Shown one piece after another: positions 34,421 to 46,000 of a stretch of DNA of 64,000 nucleotides; within the stretch, counting starts at the first letter, position 1, and the number at the start of each line of letters is the position of its first letter. The position numbers and the translations under genes are program-made. The stretch is taken from NCBI GenBank assembly GCA_007258455.2, contig VDFB02270651.1, positions 698,488,217-698,552,216 on the forward strand. Direction: 5' to 3'. The DNA comes from Sequoia sempervirens (lineage: Eukaryota; Streptophyta; Pinopsida; Cupressales; Cupressaceae). Under the pieces are notes generated by a model. It did not search any database and was not told where the DNA came from. It saw only the letters and a list, made by a program, of their open reading frames with translations.

Positions 34421-34789
34421 TAGTAAGGGGGGTTTTGTGGTAAGGGATTCCTTTTCCCTTGGGTTTATTTTTTATTTTATGTTAAAAAACTAGAATTTTT
34501 TGCATGAGGGTTGCTACCCTTAGTTTAATTTTTTTTAGTTGAAGGCTTTCGATGGTTTTCCCCTATCTCAGGTGTGTTTTGAGTTGGTGTTTTTTTTGTT
34601 TCTTTCTTCACAACTGTCTTTTTTTCTAGTTTCATGCTTCGGTCAAAAGAATGGTCTATTTATTATTTTTCAGAAACACTGTTGGTTAGTCCCACTCTTC
34701 CTTTTCAATTGTCTCACTTTCTGTGAGTCACCGAGCTCTCTTACCTCAATGGCTGCTTTATAACGGGTACAGGCACTCCCAACATTTAA
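34421..34789. other. Unassigned spacer
   Basis: T-rich, no gene recognised. It lies between the 619-bp duplication and the third gypsy 3' region. Confidence 0.35.
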
Positions 34790-36530
34790 CCTAATCAAAA
34801 TAATTACTTTAAGGTGGGGGTATACATTTCATTATGTGCTTCACTTTGTTCACACACACTAGACTTAGTGATGTGTCGGCTTGGATCCTTATCAAAATTA
34901 TTGGGACTATAATTTTTGGTATGGTTGATATGGGTACATACCTAGTTACAACCAATCCTCACTAGACCTTGTTTGTTTCTCATTTTTCTACCCTTTTTAA
35001 GGCTCACCTAGTGATTATCAAACTTCACTAGTCTGTGATGTTGTGGTTCATGACTCACCTAGCAAACATCAGACTATGCTAGCTTATGAGTCATGAATGC
35101 TTTGGATATGGATCCTAGTAATATTTTTCTAGAGCTCACTAGTCTATGATTGGCATACCCACCATTTTGCATTTTTTTATCTTGTTTGTATCTTATTTTC
35201 ATTTTGTGTGCATTATATTTTGCATTAGTTGTATTTTTGTCATGTATTCTTAGCATTGTCATGCTGCATTCACTTCACATGTGTGTTCCTTTTTCCTTAT
35301 GTTGGTTTTCTATGGGATCTTGAATTTTGGGAGCTTTCACATTTCACCTTGATTCAATACCATCATATCTCTTTAATATTTGGACAATTGAACCCCTCTT
35401 GATATGTTATTACTTTAGTGTTCAATTTTGAGCATAAGTTCATACTCTTAGTAAAGTGGGGGCTAAACGTAGCATCATAAATTATCACCCATGACAATTT
35501 CATACAACATTTTTACTCCACCTATGTGCTTGGACCTATTTATGCATTTCATGGTCTATTTTAAATATTTATTGTAAAATAAAATGTGAAAGATTAAAGA
35601 ATGCATTTAATATTTTCCCCTGACACTTTGGAACCCTAAAAAGGAGGGAATTGGTCTAGGGAACACTAAACCCTAGACCTCTCAATTTGGCCCCAAATTT
35701 AATTATGTCGGTGTTGGTAATTTACTATTAGAAATTAAAATCCTATTTTTTGGTTATCAATATTTAAGTTTTAGGAAATTAGGAGTTACATATAAATACA
35801 TATTATTTTCACAATTTTAATTATGAAGGAAAGAAAGAGAGAGATATTGAGAATTTAATTGAGAAAATCAAGTGTCCTCAAGCACTCAAGAGCAATCAAG
35901 ATTATAATTTTTAGAATTATTGCAACATTTCATCATTGAAACATCATCTCAAGTTTTACATTATTTTTTTCATATTTTTGCATGCATTTCATTTTTGAAT
36001 ACTAACACTTGTAGGTCTTCAAATCAAATAAATTCAAGTTGAAATTGATCCTTGAAGGTGATGAGCATGAATTCAATCCATCAAGGATATCTAATATGAG
36101 TGGTGAGTTGCAACAAATTGTCAATTCATTAATTTTTATTATTTAGCCTCTACCCCTCAAAAGGATACACTATCTTTTATCATCAACTTTTCTATTATGG
36201 AGGTAGAAATACCAATACGAGGTTTGACTGAGGCAGGCCTCTATATGGAACAACCCTTCCCCTCCTTTTATTTGTGTAGGTTGTAAATATAAAGGTGAGT
36301 TGGAGAGAGTTTGAAGGTTATTTGTTCATTAACCCTACAAGTTGACATGATATAAAATATGCATTTTCTCAGTAATAGATGAAGATCTAACAACAAATCT
36401 ACAGGGAATGAGCTACAGACTAGACACTTGAAGATTGAAAAAGAATTTTTTAGAATTAGGGATTTAGTCTTAGGCATAGGGTGCCCTAGACTAGTAAAAA
36501 TTAGCTCAAATCCACAAGGTAAGTACCTTT
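34790..36530 (+). mobile_element. Third gypsy 3' region and LTR (element G5)
   Basis: 34800-35452 resembles the 3' region of G3, with 'ggctcacctagtgattatcaaacttcactag' type phrases repeated at about 34990 and 35050. The polypurine tract AAAGTGGGGGCTAAA at 35453-35467 is followed by an LTR starting CGTAGCATCAT (35468), where the usual first T has become C. A TATA-like ATATAAATACA at about 35791 marks the promoter. The LTR end is not exact; I place it near 36530. No coding region remains. Confidence 0.55.
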
Positions 36531-36839
36531 CTTTCTACTCTCCTCATTTCTAAAACATAAATTTGTATGTTTGTATTTAGTTAGCCATAAATCATAACAT
36601 AACAATGTATTTTCATATTTTGGCTAGTTACATTATTAGAACATATCAAAAATCTATTTTCAACTCCCAATCATCCAAATTCAGATCCAAGGGTAGATTG
36701 GACCATCTTCTAGATTGTTAGTTAGTCACTAAAAACCCTTGGGAGATATAAATTCCCTCAATGTTATGCCCCATCTTGGAAAAGGAATTGATTCTAGTGA
36801 GTAGACTTAGGATCATGTTTCCAACATAACAAGTTCAAT

Positions 36840-38236
36840 AAGAATTAGGGTTCAATTAGGATTAAAGCTTAATTAGGGTGAGGGTTAGGGTTAGGATTAG
36901 GGTTTAATTATGAGTTCAAGTTCAATTAGAGTTATGGTTCTAAGATAGATCTTGGGGCTATGGTTACAATTAGGGTTGGAGTTATGGTTAGGGTTCAATA
37001 TGGTTAGGGTTAAGGTTAGGTTTAGTTAGGGTTAGGCTTGGGGTTCAATTAGGTTTGGGATTAGGGTTTAATTAGCGTTATAGCTTAATGATGGGTCAAT
37101 TGGGGTTATGGTTAGGGTTCAATTATTGTTAGGGTTAAGATTAGGTTAGGGTTCAATTAAATTTTAATTAGCGTGACTCTTATGGTTTAATTAGTGTTCA
37201 AGTTGAATTAGGGTTCAGGTTCAATTAGGGTTAGGGTTTAATTAAGGTTAGGATTTAATTAGGCTAAGGGTTAATATTAGGGATAGAATTCAATTAAGCT
37301 TATAGTTTAATTATGGTAAGGTTTAATATTAGGGTTAAGATTCAGTTAGGGTTAGGGTTAAAGCTTTCTACAATACGGCTTAAGGTTAAGTTATGTTTGG
37401 GGTAGAAATAAGATTAAGGTTAGGTTATTATTAGGGTTAGGTTTATGATTCAATTAGAATTTCATGGTTTATAATTCAATAAGAATTGCTATTATACTAA
37501 CAATAACACTATTTCTAACCCCAACCCTAATGCTAAATCTATCTCTAACCCTAACCCTAATTCTAAAGCTAATAATAATTATAATTGTAACTTTAACCCC
37601 AACCCTATTTATAACCATAACGATAACTCTATTTCTATCCCTAAAGCTAACTCTAAATTAAACCTAACTCTAATAGTAATTGTAAGTTTAACACTAACCC
37701 TAATCCCAACCCTAAATCTAACACTAATTGTAACTATAACTCTAACCCTAACCCTGACTCTAATCCTAACTCTAACCTTAACCCTAATTCTAATTGTAAC
37801 CATAATCCTAATTCTAACCCCAACACTAGTTCTAACTTTAACCCTAACTTTAACTCTAACCGTAACCTTAACCCTAACACTAACACTAACACTAACAATA
37901 ACATTAATACTATTTGTAGCTCCAACACTAACTTTAAATCTATATCTAACCCTAACCCTAACCCTAATTCTAAAACTAACATTACTTCTAATTATAACCC
38001 TGACCCTTTATCCTATTTGTAACTTTAACCCTAAACCTAAACCTAACTTTAACATTAATTGTAATGTTAACCCTAACCCTATAACTGATTCTAAAACTAA
38101 CACTAATTCTAATTCTCACCCTAACCCCAACCCTAACCCTATGCCTAACCTTTACTCTAACCCTAATTTTATCTCTAACTATAACCCTAACTCTAATTCT
38201 ATCTCTAATCTTAACTCTAACTCTAACTCTAATTCA
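36840..38236. repeat. Degenerate telomere-like hexamer field with strand switch
   Basis: From 36840 to about 37445 the plus strand is a loose series of TTAGGG/AATTAGGGTT words. After a short turn (about 37446-37495) it becomes CTAACC/CCCTAA words to 38236. The period in the second part is six bases (CTAACC-CTAACC-CTAATT...), the TTAGGG-type unit, not the seven-base TTTAGGG of most plant telomeres. Divergence is high. Open frames here translate as alternating two-residue repeats and are not genes. Confidence 0.8.
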
Positions 38237-38243
38237 TATTCTA

Positions 38244-38247
<4 letters not shown>

Positions 38248-38310
<63 letters not shown>
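38248..38310. repeat. AT dinucleotide microsatellite
   Basis: An uninterrupted (AT)n tract of about 62 bases directly after the hexamer field. Confidence 0.95.
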
Positions 38311-38313
<3 letters not shown>

Positions 38314-38757
38314 GTGAATTTTACTAGCAAATATATTTAAAAAATGATTGAAAATTGTCCAAAGACAAGAAAAACTAAACAAGTGTAATAAATATGAAAA
38401 TTTTAATTTTAATGTAATTTAACATAAGAATAACAAAATGAAAATAACATGAATTAAACCATATAAATCAAACCAAACCAAAATCCTAATTAAATAGTTA
38501 TTTCCTCCATAATTTTGAATGAAACGCTTTATTAAGGACCATTGTGTTTTTAATAGTACATTTATAAGTTAACTAAAAGATTAAGTCGATATCAATCTCT
38601 CTTATTAAGGACCATTGTGTTTTTAGGCCATCCATCTTCTTCCTAATTTGTATCTTAACCAAATGTCGAATGCATCGAACGAGCCATTAAACAAAAATTA
38701 AAAAAATATTGTGAGTAACCAAAAAATCCTTAAAAAAAAGAGAAACACTGAACTAAA

Positions 38758-38763
38758 TTTATT
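38758..38763 (-). terminator. Candidate polyadenylation signal of the ERF gene
   Basis: TTTATT on the plus strand reads AATAAA on the minus strand, about 280 bases after the ERF stop codon. It is plausible for a plant 3' UTR, but the sequence is AT-rich and the motif is common by chance. Confidence 0.3.
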
Positions 38764-39045
38764 TTGTGGTAACTCATATGTTTCTTACGAAAACTTTTCC
38801 CCGTTGGCCCCAGTACACTTAAAAACGGTGCCGGTGCTACCTATTTACTCACAGCCTTCTGCAAACGTAAGACGTCAATTGCCGTTTCTGGGTGTTATTA
38901 TTAATCCAATACAATTAATGATTGCTACGGAGGCAGATCTGGCGCTGCATCCCGCGCAGCTAAATCAGGGAAAAGTTCAGAGTGGTCGTAGGGCTGCGCC
39001 ACGACTTGTAAATGTGGCTGAAGTGGAGGCATCTGAACGCTCTCC

Positions 39046-39540
39046 TCAAGTGCTATATGTTCCGGAGATTGTAATAGATATTTTGTCATTCTCTTCTTCT
39101 TCCTCTGCCACTTGAACTGCTTTATCTTTTACTGCGTCTATGGATTGAGTCGAAGCTTCGGCCGGTGCTGCTTCCTCCATGCTCGTACCCGCCTCTGTCG
39201 AAGGCTCGGCTTCCTGATCATGAGCTGGAGGAACGACGTCGTAGGCGGAGCCAACCGCGATGGCAGCTGTTCGAATTGCCTGCGGTGGTGGGTTGCTCTC
39301 TGCAGATATCACGTCTAATGCGGTTGAGTTGAACTGCGAGTCTGGAAAATTGAAAGACGTTGCGTTGGGTCCTCGAAGGCAGAGGAGCGCAGTGTCATAA
39401 GCTCGAGCTGCAGCATAAGCAGTGGAGTATGAGCCCAGAGATATGCGCGATCTCTTTGTCGACCGAATTTCGGCCACATATTTTCCCCATTTTCTCTTTC
39501 TCACGCCTCTGTATCTGATTTCTTCTCCGTCATTCGGCAT
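39046..39540 (-). CDS. AP2/ERF transcription factor, DREB-like, 164 residues
   Basis: Single-exon, complete frame from ATG (39540) to TGA (39046). The AP2 domain covers residues 9-67: [18 protein letters not shown], then [18 protein letters not shown] and [14 protein letters not shown]. Val at domain position 14 (residue 22) is DREB-like; position 19 is Ser (residue 27) rather than the DREB Glu or ERF Asp. A basic RKRK (14-17) may help nuclear import. The C-terminal half is low in structure, Ala/Glu-rich, with an acidic EEEEEND stretch near the end that could activate transcription; no EAR repressor motif is seen. Residue 34 is Ser where family members carry the DNA-contacting Trp (R-[IV]-W-L-G). 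GC content is higher than around it. It is the only intact host-type gene in the window. Confidence 0.92.
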   Translation of the reverse strand: MPNDGEEIRYRGVRKRKWGKYVAEIRSTKRSRISLGSYSTAYAAARAYDTALLCLRGPNATSFNFPDSQFNSTALDVISAESNPPPQAIRTAAIAVGSAYDVVPPAHDQEAEPSTEAGTSMEEAAPAEASTQSIDAVKDKAVQVAEEEEENDKISITISGTYST

Positions 39541-39900
39541 ATTGCAAAACTTTTACCCTCGATATTAGTTTATAAGGCTATATTCTACCTTATTCTGAGG
39601 TTACTACGTATAATTTAGCATTTTAATTTGAGGGATCCAGCGTATACATGAGCCGACAAATTCATACTTTTAACGTCCCACATCAGTTGTCGGCGAGCCG
39701 AAACATCAACAGTTAGTTTGAAAGTTGAAAGGAAATTTGTTTATACTTTCTGTCGACATCAGACACCGGGAGGGCAGATGCATTGCTTTAAGTCAGAATT
39801 GACTGTGCAATTTTTCAATAGTCAAAAATTAATAATATTTTGCACTACTGTTAAGAAAAAAATAGTACATAGTTGTACACTTTCATAACCGTGCACGTCA
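39541..39900 (-). promoter_or_regulatory. Upstream region of the ERF gene
   Basis: A TATA-like TATAAACTA (complement of 39566-39574) lies about 26 bp before the ATG, which would give a very short 5' UTR; the ATATAGCC a little further upstream is an alternative. Two DRE/CRT cores GCCGAC occur: 39652-39657 on the plus strand and 39689-39694 on the minus strand. DREB proteins bind this core, so self- or cross-regulation is possible (inference). A GCACGTCA word, ACGT-type, is at about 39893. Confidence 0.4.
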
Positions 39901-42344
39901 GTGCCGCGTTGAATAGATTCGCCGAGCTTCCATTACCCGAGGGCCGAGTGAATGCGAAAGGTGCTCAACTGAATCAGGCCGAACATTCCGTGTTATTTCT
40001 TCTATTGTTTTAGCTAAAGCACGTGTAGAATTATAAGCTTATCAGATTTTAACATCTATTTTCTGGCTAAGGGCTTAAATATGATGGGCTTATGCTTGTA
40101 TTTAGAAATTTTGTTGTATAGAGAGATTAAAATTTTAAAAAGGCTTTATTAGATTGAATGGAAAAGTTTAGATAGAATGTCGATTTTTTATAAAATTATT
40201 TTGATATATGTGTTTAGTTTATAACTTGTTTGACAAGTAAGGTTGATTGTCAAATTTAGTCTTTAGGTCTACTAATAGGAGAATATGATCATGTGTCAAT
40301 TGAAATGTTTTTTTCAATTACGAAGAATTACATTTTTTATTAAAATATTTTTTAGGTTTGGGATCTAAATTGGTTGGCTTTCCTTGTCAACTAATTAGCT
40401 CATGGTAATATATATTTTATTCAAAAAAGAATTGTCTATCATGAAAACAATCTTAGACAAGTGCATTGAATAAATTTGAAGAAAATATGGCTTCTTAAAT
40501 CTTTTATTTATTTCATGAGAATCAAATAAAGGTATTTAATTTTATTAAATAAATAGAAAAATAAGTGTATTATTGAAAAAAAAAGAGAGCATGGGTGTAT
40601 GGTTGTGGTTTGTAGGCATGTGAGGACACAAGAATGGATTGGATTGGGGGACTTTGTTTGGTAGTGTAAAAAGTGATGAAAAATATAGATGTCTATGTCA
40701 CATGTAGTCCTAAATATGTCAGGATATAGATTTCAATCTTAATATAGATGTTTATGTAAATTATAATCCTAAATATTTAATCTCAATGTTTATGTAAAAA
40801 ATGTAATCCTATTTAAATATTAAGAAAATGCCCAACTCAAATTTACCAATTGAAGGAAAAATGATCTAATAGGAATATATATAAAAGGAAAGAATATCCC
40901 CAACATAAGAGAAACCAAGGAATTATCATCTAAAATTATAGGTAAAGGTGGTCTCACTTCAACCTAAAAAACTTTGAAGAATTTGTAGTTTTGAAAAGGA
41001 AAGTTGAAGAATTCTCATCACACAAAATTACATCAAAAAGTTCAACAAATTTAAAATCAATACTTTGTAGTAAATAATTTTGTGGTAAATTGTTGAGCTT
41101 GAAAGTTCAAGGAAAGCTTATGAACTAATGAGAGAAGGTTATAACAAATTTCATGACCCAGATAATGAATCAACAATTTGTAAACCCATTAAATTAAGAA
41201 ATTAAATACTCATTTAATCATCCTAAGATTGAATGCTTATCCCAAGATTGTTATCCTACAATTTTTTTTATTACAATAATAAGTTAATAAATGTTATTAA
41301 GATTATTCTTATAATTAAGAAAATAAATTATAAAAAAAGAACTATAATACGCAATACATCAATCCAAATGAAACCAAAGAAGTGTATTAGGATAGGTGGT
41401 GCATCACTAATCATTTTATTCAAGTAAAAAAAATATGCACACAAGAAATAGCTATTATACACCCACTCAAACCAAAGCAGACTAAAAATAAAATTTTCAC
41501 TCTATACATCCACTCATACCATAAAAAAACCAAAATATTGAAATGAAAAAGGTTAGATATAAAGTTATTTTTAAGGCCAAAGAATTGATTCTCCCTTACA
41601 TCCCTCTAGTAGATTATAAGGTGCTAGGATTATCTACAAATGATTTTTTTTAGTTATCATGTTTATAATTAGACCTTGAAATATAAGTTTGTATTTTTCT
41701 ATTAATATTTTGATACCAAAATACTAATGAAAGCATCCTTTAACTCTTATTATCTTAATATAAAGGAATATTTGTACAAAATTTGGTTTTGATTTATATT
41801 GGAGGCCTCTAAGTTAGGAGAGATAAGGGAAGGGTGAGATGCTTTAGTTGACTTATTTTTGTCCTTATTCATGTAGAAGATAATCAATTGAATCAAGATT
41901 CATACTTCTCAATATTACATTGTATTAGATACTATCATAAAGGATAAGTATTTTAACAAAGAAAAATTAAAAAAACATATATGAAAATGAAATTCTATCA
42001 TGGGATAGTTATTTACAAAGGACTGAAATGGTGAGGCATAGGTTTTATCTTTAGAGTTTAGGTAAATATGACAAGTAGAAGACTAGAGGGAAAGAGATTA
42101 GATGTGTGTTTAAATAACTTTTCTTTACTCCTTGAAATTTATTAATACTTTATTGTAAGAAGGTATTTCCTATTATGGTTTATGATGAATAGGGATACTT
42201 GTTTACATTGATTATTTCAAGTATCTTAAGAACTAAACATTAAGTGATTTAGAAAGGAACAAATATATTGAGACGAATGATATATTTTTCTATCTATTTT
42301 ATTTCTCTATAAGTTATGTACACATTCAATATGCATGAGAGGGA
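39901..42344. other. AT-rich spacer
   Basis: No gene or RNA recognised. A short imperfect repeat of a phrase with 'aatatagatgt(c/t)tatgt...aatcctaaatat' occurs three times at 40680-40815. Confidence 0.5.
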
Positions 42345-42480
42345 TGAAGATTATAAGACTTGATGATCTATTATTGATGTATAGTAATGTATTTATACAA
42401 ACAAAAGGTGAGTCATTCGGTTATGAGTGGTTTGGTTAACTATATACATAGTTACCTACCGCAATGTGATAATGCTAACA
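42345..42480 (-). repeat. 3' LTR of compact copia element
   Basis: 136 bp, TG...CA ends. It contains TCATCAAGTC and a TATAAATACA-like word (complement of about 42388-42400) that may be the promoter in the 5' copy. Confidence 0.8.
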
Positions 42481-42820
42481 TCCCACCCTATTACATTTTT
42501 CTTACAAATATATTATCAAGGACTCAAACTTTACCTTGTGAAGGGACCCCCCTTAAGGCTTGCATGATAAAACTTGTTGAATAAAAAATAAATATACATT
42601 CTTGGGAGGATCTTCCTTTGAAGAAACAAATCCTAAATCAAGTGGGACTCCATCAAGTTACATCATGACCCTTGTAAAGGTGTAGTTTTGAGCTCAATTC
42701 TTGAGTTTTTGGACCACCATTTTCCTAAACTCCCAAATCATTGATTCTTGAATTATTTGACAACAATCCATATTGAACTCTATAAACATAGGGCTCCATC
42801 AAGTTGTTTGATGACCCTTG

Positions 42821-43134
42821 TAAGGGTATAATTCTCAATCATAGTATTTTAAATTAATTGGAAAAAAAATCCATATTGATTTCAACGCCAAATCCCTTAC
42901 CTATCTCTAGAAAAAAGCTTCACAATATATATGTATTCTTCAAATACATCAACATCAACAAATAAAACAAGAAAGGAAGAAAAAAACCTAAAGTCGTAAG
43001 GGTATAATTCTAGATCATAGTATTTTAAATTAATTGGACAAAAATCCATATTGATTTCAACACCAAGTCCCTTAACTATCTCTAGAAAAAAACTTTACAA
43101 TATATATGTATTCTTCAAATTCATCAACATCAAC
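42821..43134. repeat. Internal tandem repeat, period 176 bp
   Basis: The block starting TAAGGGTATAATTCT at 42821 recurs at 42997 and matches for about 135 bases, including ATCCATATTGATTTCAAC and ACAATATATATGTATTCTTC. It lies in the 3' untranslated part of the compact element. A diverged single version is at about 45720-45860. Confidence 0.8.
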
Positions 43135-43588
43135 AAGAATGATGTAACTAGAAGTATTTCTTGCAGCTTTTTGCCATTGTTAAGGGTTTCGAGGTCCCTT
43201 CAAAACCTGTCTTTCCTTATCAAAAACAAAGAAAACAAGAAAGAAAGAAAAAACACTTCTCATGCAAACACCATCTCAAAGTGAGAAGTTGACTTGAGAT
43301 GATGGAAATTCCTCCATTCTCTGGTGCCACCAACCTCCAATGTTATTGGTCAAAGTACTAATTCATTCTTAGTAATATCAGTAAAACCATTATCTAGTGG
43401 ATCCTCATTCTCATCATCTGGTGTATCCTTATCCTCATCCTCAATACAAACTAAGTTACCTTCATTTAATTGATCTTTGAATTTTCTTTTAAGAAGATCA
43501 CCGACTCGAATTCTACAAGGCCATGTACTATGTGTTCCTTTTTCTTATAGTAGAAACAGGCAATTTCCCCTCTATTTGTACCTAACCT

Positions 43589-44187
43589 TTAATTATTGCT
43601 TCGTAAGTATAATGATTTCTCTTGTTGAAACTTGATTTCTATATCATCTACATTTGTTCTCTTTTCTTCTACTAAAAGAGCCGAATTCATATCTTCTAAG
43701 TTTTGAGAAGTTATTTGACTAAGTGTAAAAATAACATTATTATATTTTGAAGGAAGGCTATTTAATAATATAGTTCTAGAATCATCATCATCTACTAGAG
43801 CCTTGAATTTTTCTATTTGTCTAATGAGAGACCTCAAATTACATATGTGATTGGACATTGTGATTCCATCTTCCATTTTGAACTTGAATAATTAAAGTTT
43901 AGGAAATTTTTTGCATTAAGTGATTTTTCTCCAAACAATTTATTCAAATCATCCCAAATTTCACTTGGTAATTTGTCCAAATCTTTGTGATGTAATTCAG
44001 AGTTAGAAAGTGCAAGACCGATAATAGCCTTGGCTTTATCATCTCTACTATTCCAATCCAATAACTTATTTGCATCTATATGTGGGTTTTCTTTTCCACT
44101 CACTACACCCCATAAATTTGTATTCATCAATTGCATTTTCATTTTCATTTTCCAAGTATAAAAATTAAATCCAACATACTTATCCAA
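43589..44187 (-). pseudogene. Copia gag of the compact element
   Basis: The UBN2/DUF4219-type copia gag is recognisable: KYVGFNFYTWKMKMKMQLM, then LWGVVSG, LGLALS-like IIGLALSNSEL, KLFGEKSLNAKNFL; after a frameshift near 43850 it continues MSNHICNLRSLIRQIEKFK, LLNSLPSKYNNVIFTLSQI and LEDMNSALLVEEKRT to a stop at 43589. A degenerate knuckle follows (CFYYKKK, about 43545). The likely original start is upstream of 44187, since similarity begins before the Met (KKIVLDKYVG). It forms the particle; the rest of the machinery must come from elsewhere. Confidence 0.85.
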
Positions 44188-44999
44188 TACAATTTTCTTA
44201 ATGATATATCCCCTTTAGTATTCCAAAAGAAACTTTAAAAAAAAGCAAAAAATTGTTAATAATATCAAATAAACTTGCTCTTTATCGATGTCTAATATCA
44301 TCTGCAGATTTTGTACTTCATGCACAAATAATTATACTTGCCTGCTCTGGAACTTCATCACATCAATATTAAGTGTGCCCTTGTAGCTCCTTCAATCATC
44401 TGGACTAATGGCATGCGTTAATCAAATGCCACACCGATCAAATTGCACACATTCAAACACTGATTCTCCTCCTCGTGCAACACTCAAACTTCAGACACCA
44501 TTAATCATTGTTGTTTGTTGAACAAAAATAGACTTCAAAGCAAATAAAACGCCTCTTATAATTGCTTATGTAAGGAATAAGAGCACAATATATGCATGTA
44601 TTTGATGAAGATATATTTATAAAGAATATTGATATGATAAAATGAAAGAAATTTAGTTCAAAAGCTTGTGCAAACATTTACTCTTTGTTTACTGTCGCTT
44701 TCTTCTCCACACAACCATAATCTTCTGTGAAAGAATCAAAATATTTCACGCTGCTAAATCTAATTGAGCGCTCCTTCTCCTGTAATAACACCCTTTATCA
44801 CTAGATGAAACAAGATATCTAGCACGACACTCCTTGTCTTGATAGGATGGTATGCTGGGCGGAGGAATTATCGAGCGACAAAAATATTACGACAATACAC
44901 TTGCTCTGTGAACCCTCACCTTCCAGAATTGACCTGAGTAAATTTAGAAAGGCAAGGACACAGCCATATTTTTCCTTTTCAACACAAACTTCACATTCA

Positions 45000-45015
45000 T
45001 GCTCCGATACCAATA
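45000..45015 (-). other. Primer binding site of the compact element
   Basis: TTGGTATCGGAGCATG directly follows the 5' LTR on the minus strand. Its first 12 bases fit the initiator tRNA-Met type TGGTATCAGAGC with one change, the usual copia primer. Confidence 0.75.
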
Positions 45016-45151
45016 TGAAGACTACAAGATTTAATGATCTATTATTGATGTATAGAAATGTATTTATAGAAACAAAAGGTGACCAGTTCGGTTATGAGTA
45101 GTTTGGTTAACTGCATACACAGTTAGCTACCACAATGTAATAGTGCTAACA
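45016..45151 (-). repeat. 5' LTR of compact copia element
   Basis: 136 bp, same ends as 42345-42480, followed on the minus strand by the PBS. Confidence 0.8.
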
Positions 45152-46000
45152 AGGAAGAGGAAGATTTTAAGGGGTGTGTAATAAAGTCTTTGGTCTTTCT
45201 TAAATTATTTAGTGAAAGGTAAATTTATTATTAATGATCTAAATATAGATTCATATAGGTGAGATATAGTTGATATGACTGTAATTATATAACTGCTGAT
45301 TATAATTGTATAACAAGCCTAACCATTAATCATAAATTAAGTGGCGGTAAACAATGTAATATGTTACATTAATATGGCCTCTTTATTACATTATTCTTAC
45401 AAATGTATTCCTAAAACCTCAAATTTCACCTTGTCAAGAGACCCCCCTTAAGTTTTACATAAGACAAATAGAAAAAATAACAAAACATGTTGACTACACA
45501 AAACAAACACACATACTTGAGAAGATTTTTCTTTGAAGAAATAAACCCTAGATTAGGTGGAACTCAACCAAGCTGCCTCATAAAGGGTGTATCTCCCGAG
45601 TAGAATTCTTGAGTTCCCAGATTACTACCTCCCTAAACTCCCAAATCACAAACCTCCCGAATTATTGGACAACAATCCACAACAATCCATTGCTTCATCA
45701 AGTTGAATCATGACCCTCAAAAGGGTATAATTCTCTATATCACAACTCCTAAATTATCGAGACAACAATTTATATTGAGTTCTCCATATCCCTTACATGT
45801 CTTCAAAAAAAAACTTTGCAATATATATGCATTCTTCAATAATGTTCGCATCATCAAAGAATAGATAAGAGATCAAAAAAAATATTCTTTTGATGCAATG
45901 TTCCATCTCAAAGTGAGAAGATAACTTGAGATGGTAGAGGTCCTCCATCCTTTGATGCCACCAACGTCCAATAAAATAATCAATACAATTGATTTATTCT
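45152..46000 (-). repeat. Diverged second copy of the compact element's 3' region
   Basis: 45390-45965 aligns in the same orientation with 42490-43345: shared words include TTCACCTTGTCAAGAGACCC, CCTAAACTCCCAAATCA, GACAACAATCCA and CATCTCAAAGTGAGAAG. A worn LTR-like end (CAATGTAATATGTTACA) is near 45352-45368. No gag is left, so this is a separate, older insertion. Confidence 0.6.

Larger units (their letters stand above)
42345..45151 (-). mobile_element. Compact copia-type element with 136-bp LTRs, gag only
   Basis: Two 136-bp direct repeats (42345-42480 and 45016-45151) start TGTTAGCA and end TCTTCA on the minus strand. Flanking five bases are AGGGA (42340-42344) and AGGAA (45152-45156), a target duplication with one difference. 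A PBS follows the 5' LTR and a G-rich tract (GGGTGGGA) precedes the 3' LTR. The inside holds a copia gag and no protease, integrase or RT, so it is non-autonomous, with LTRs in the size range of TRIM elements. By eye the LTRs differ at about 18 sites, so the insertion is old. Confidence 0.8.

Noticed and set aside
37464..37982. Frames with Leu-Thr or Arg-Val/Leu-Glu dipeptide repeats
   Set aside because: They are translations of the degenerate telomere-like hexamers, not proteins.
38711..39115. 134-residue plus-strand frame overlapping the ERF 3' end
   Set aside because: It is largely antisense to the ERF coding and 3' region and shows no domain; the overlap explains the openness.
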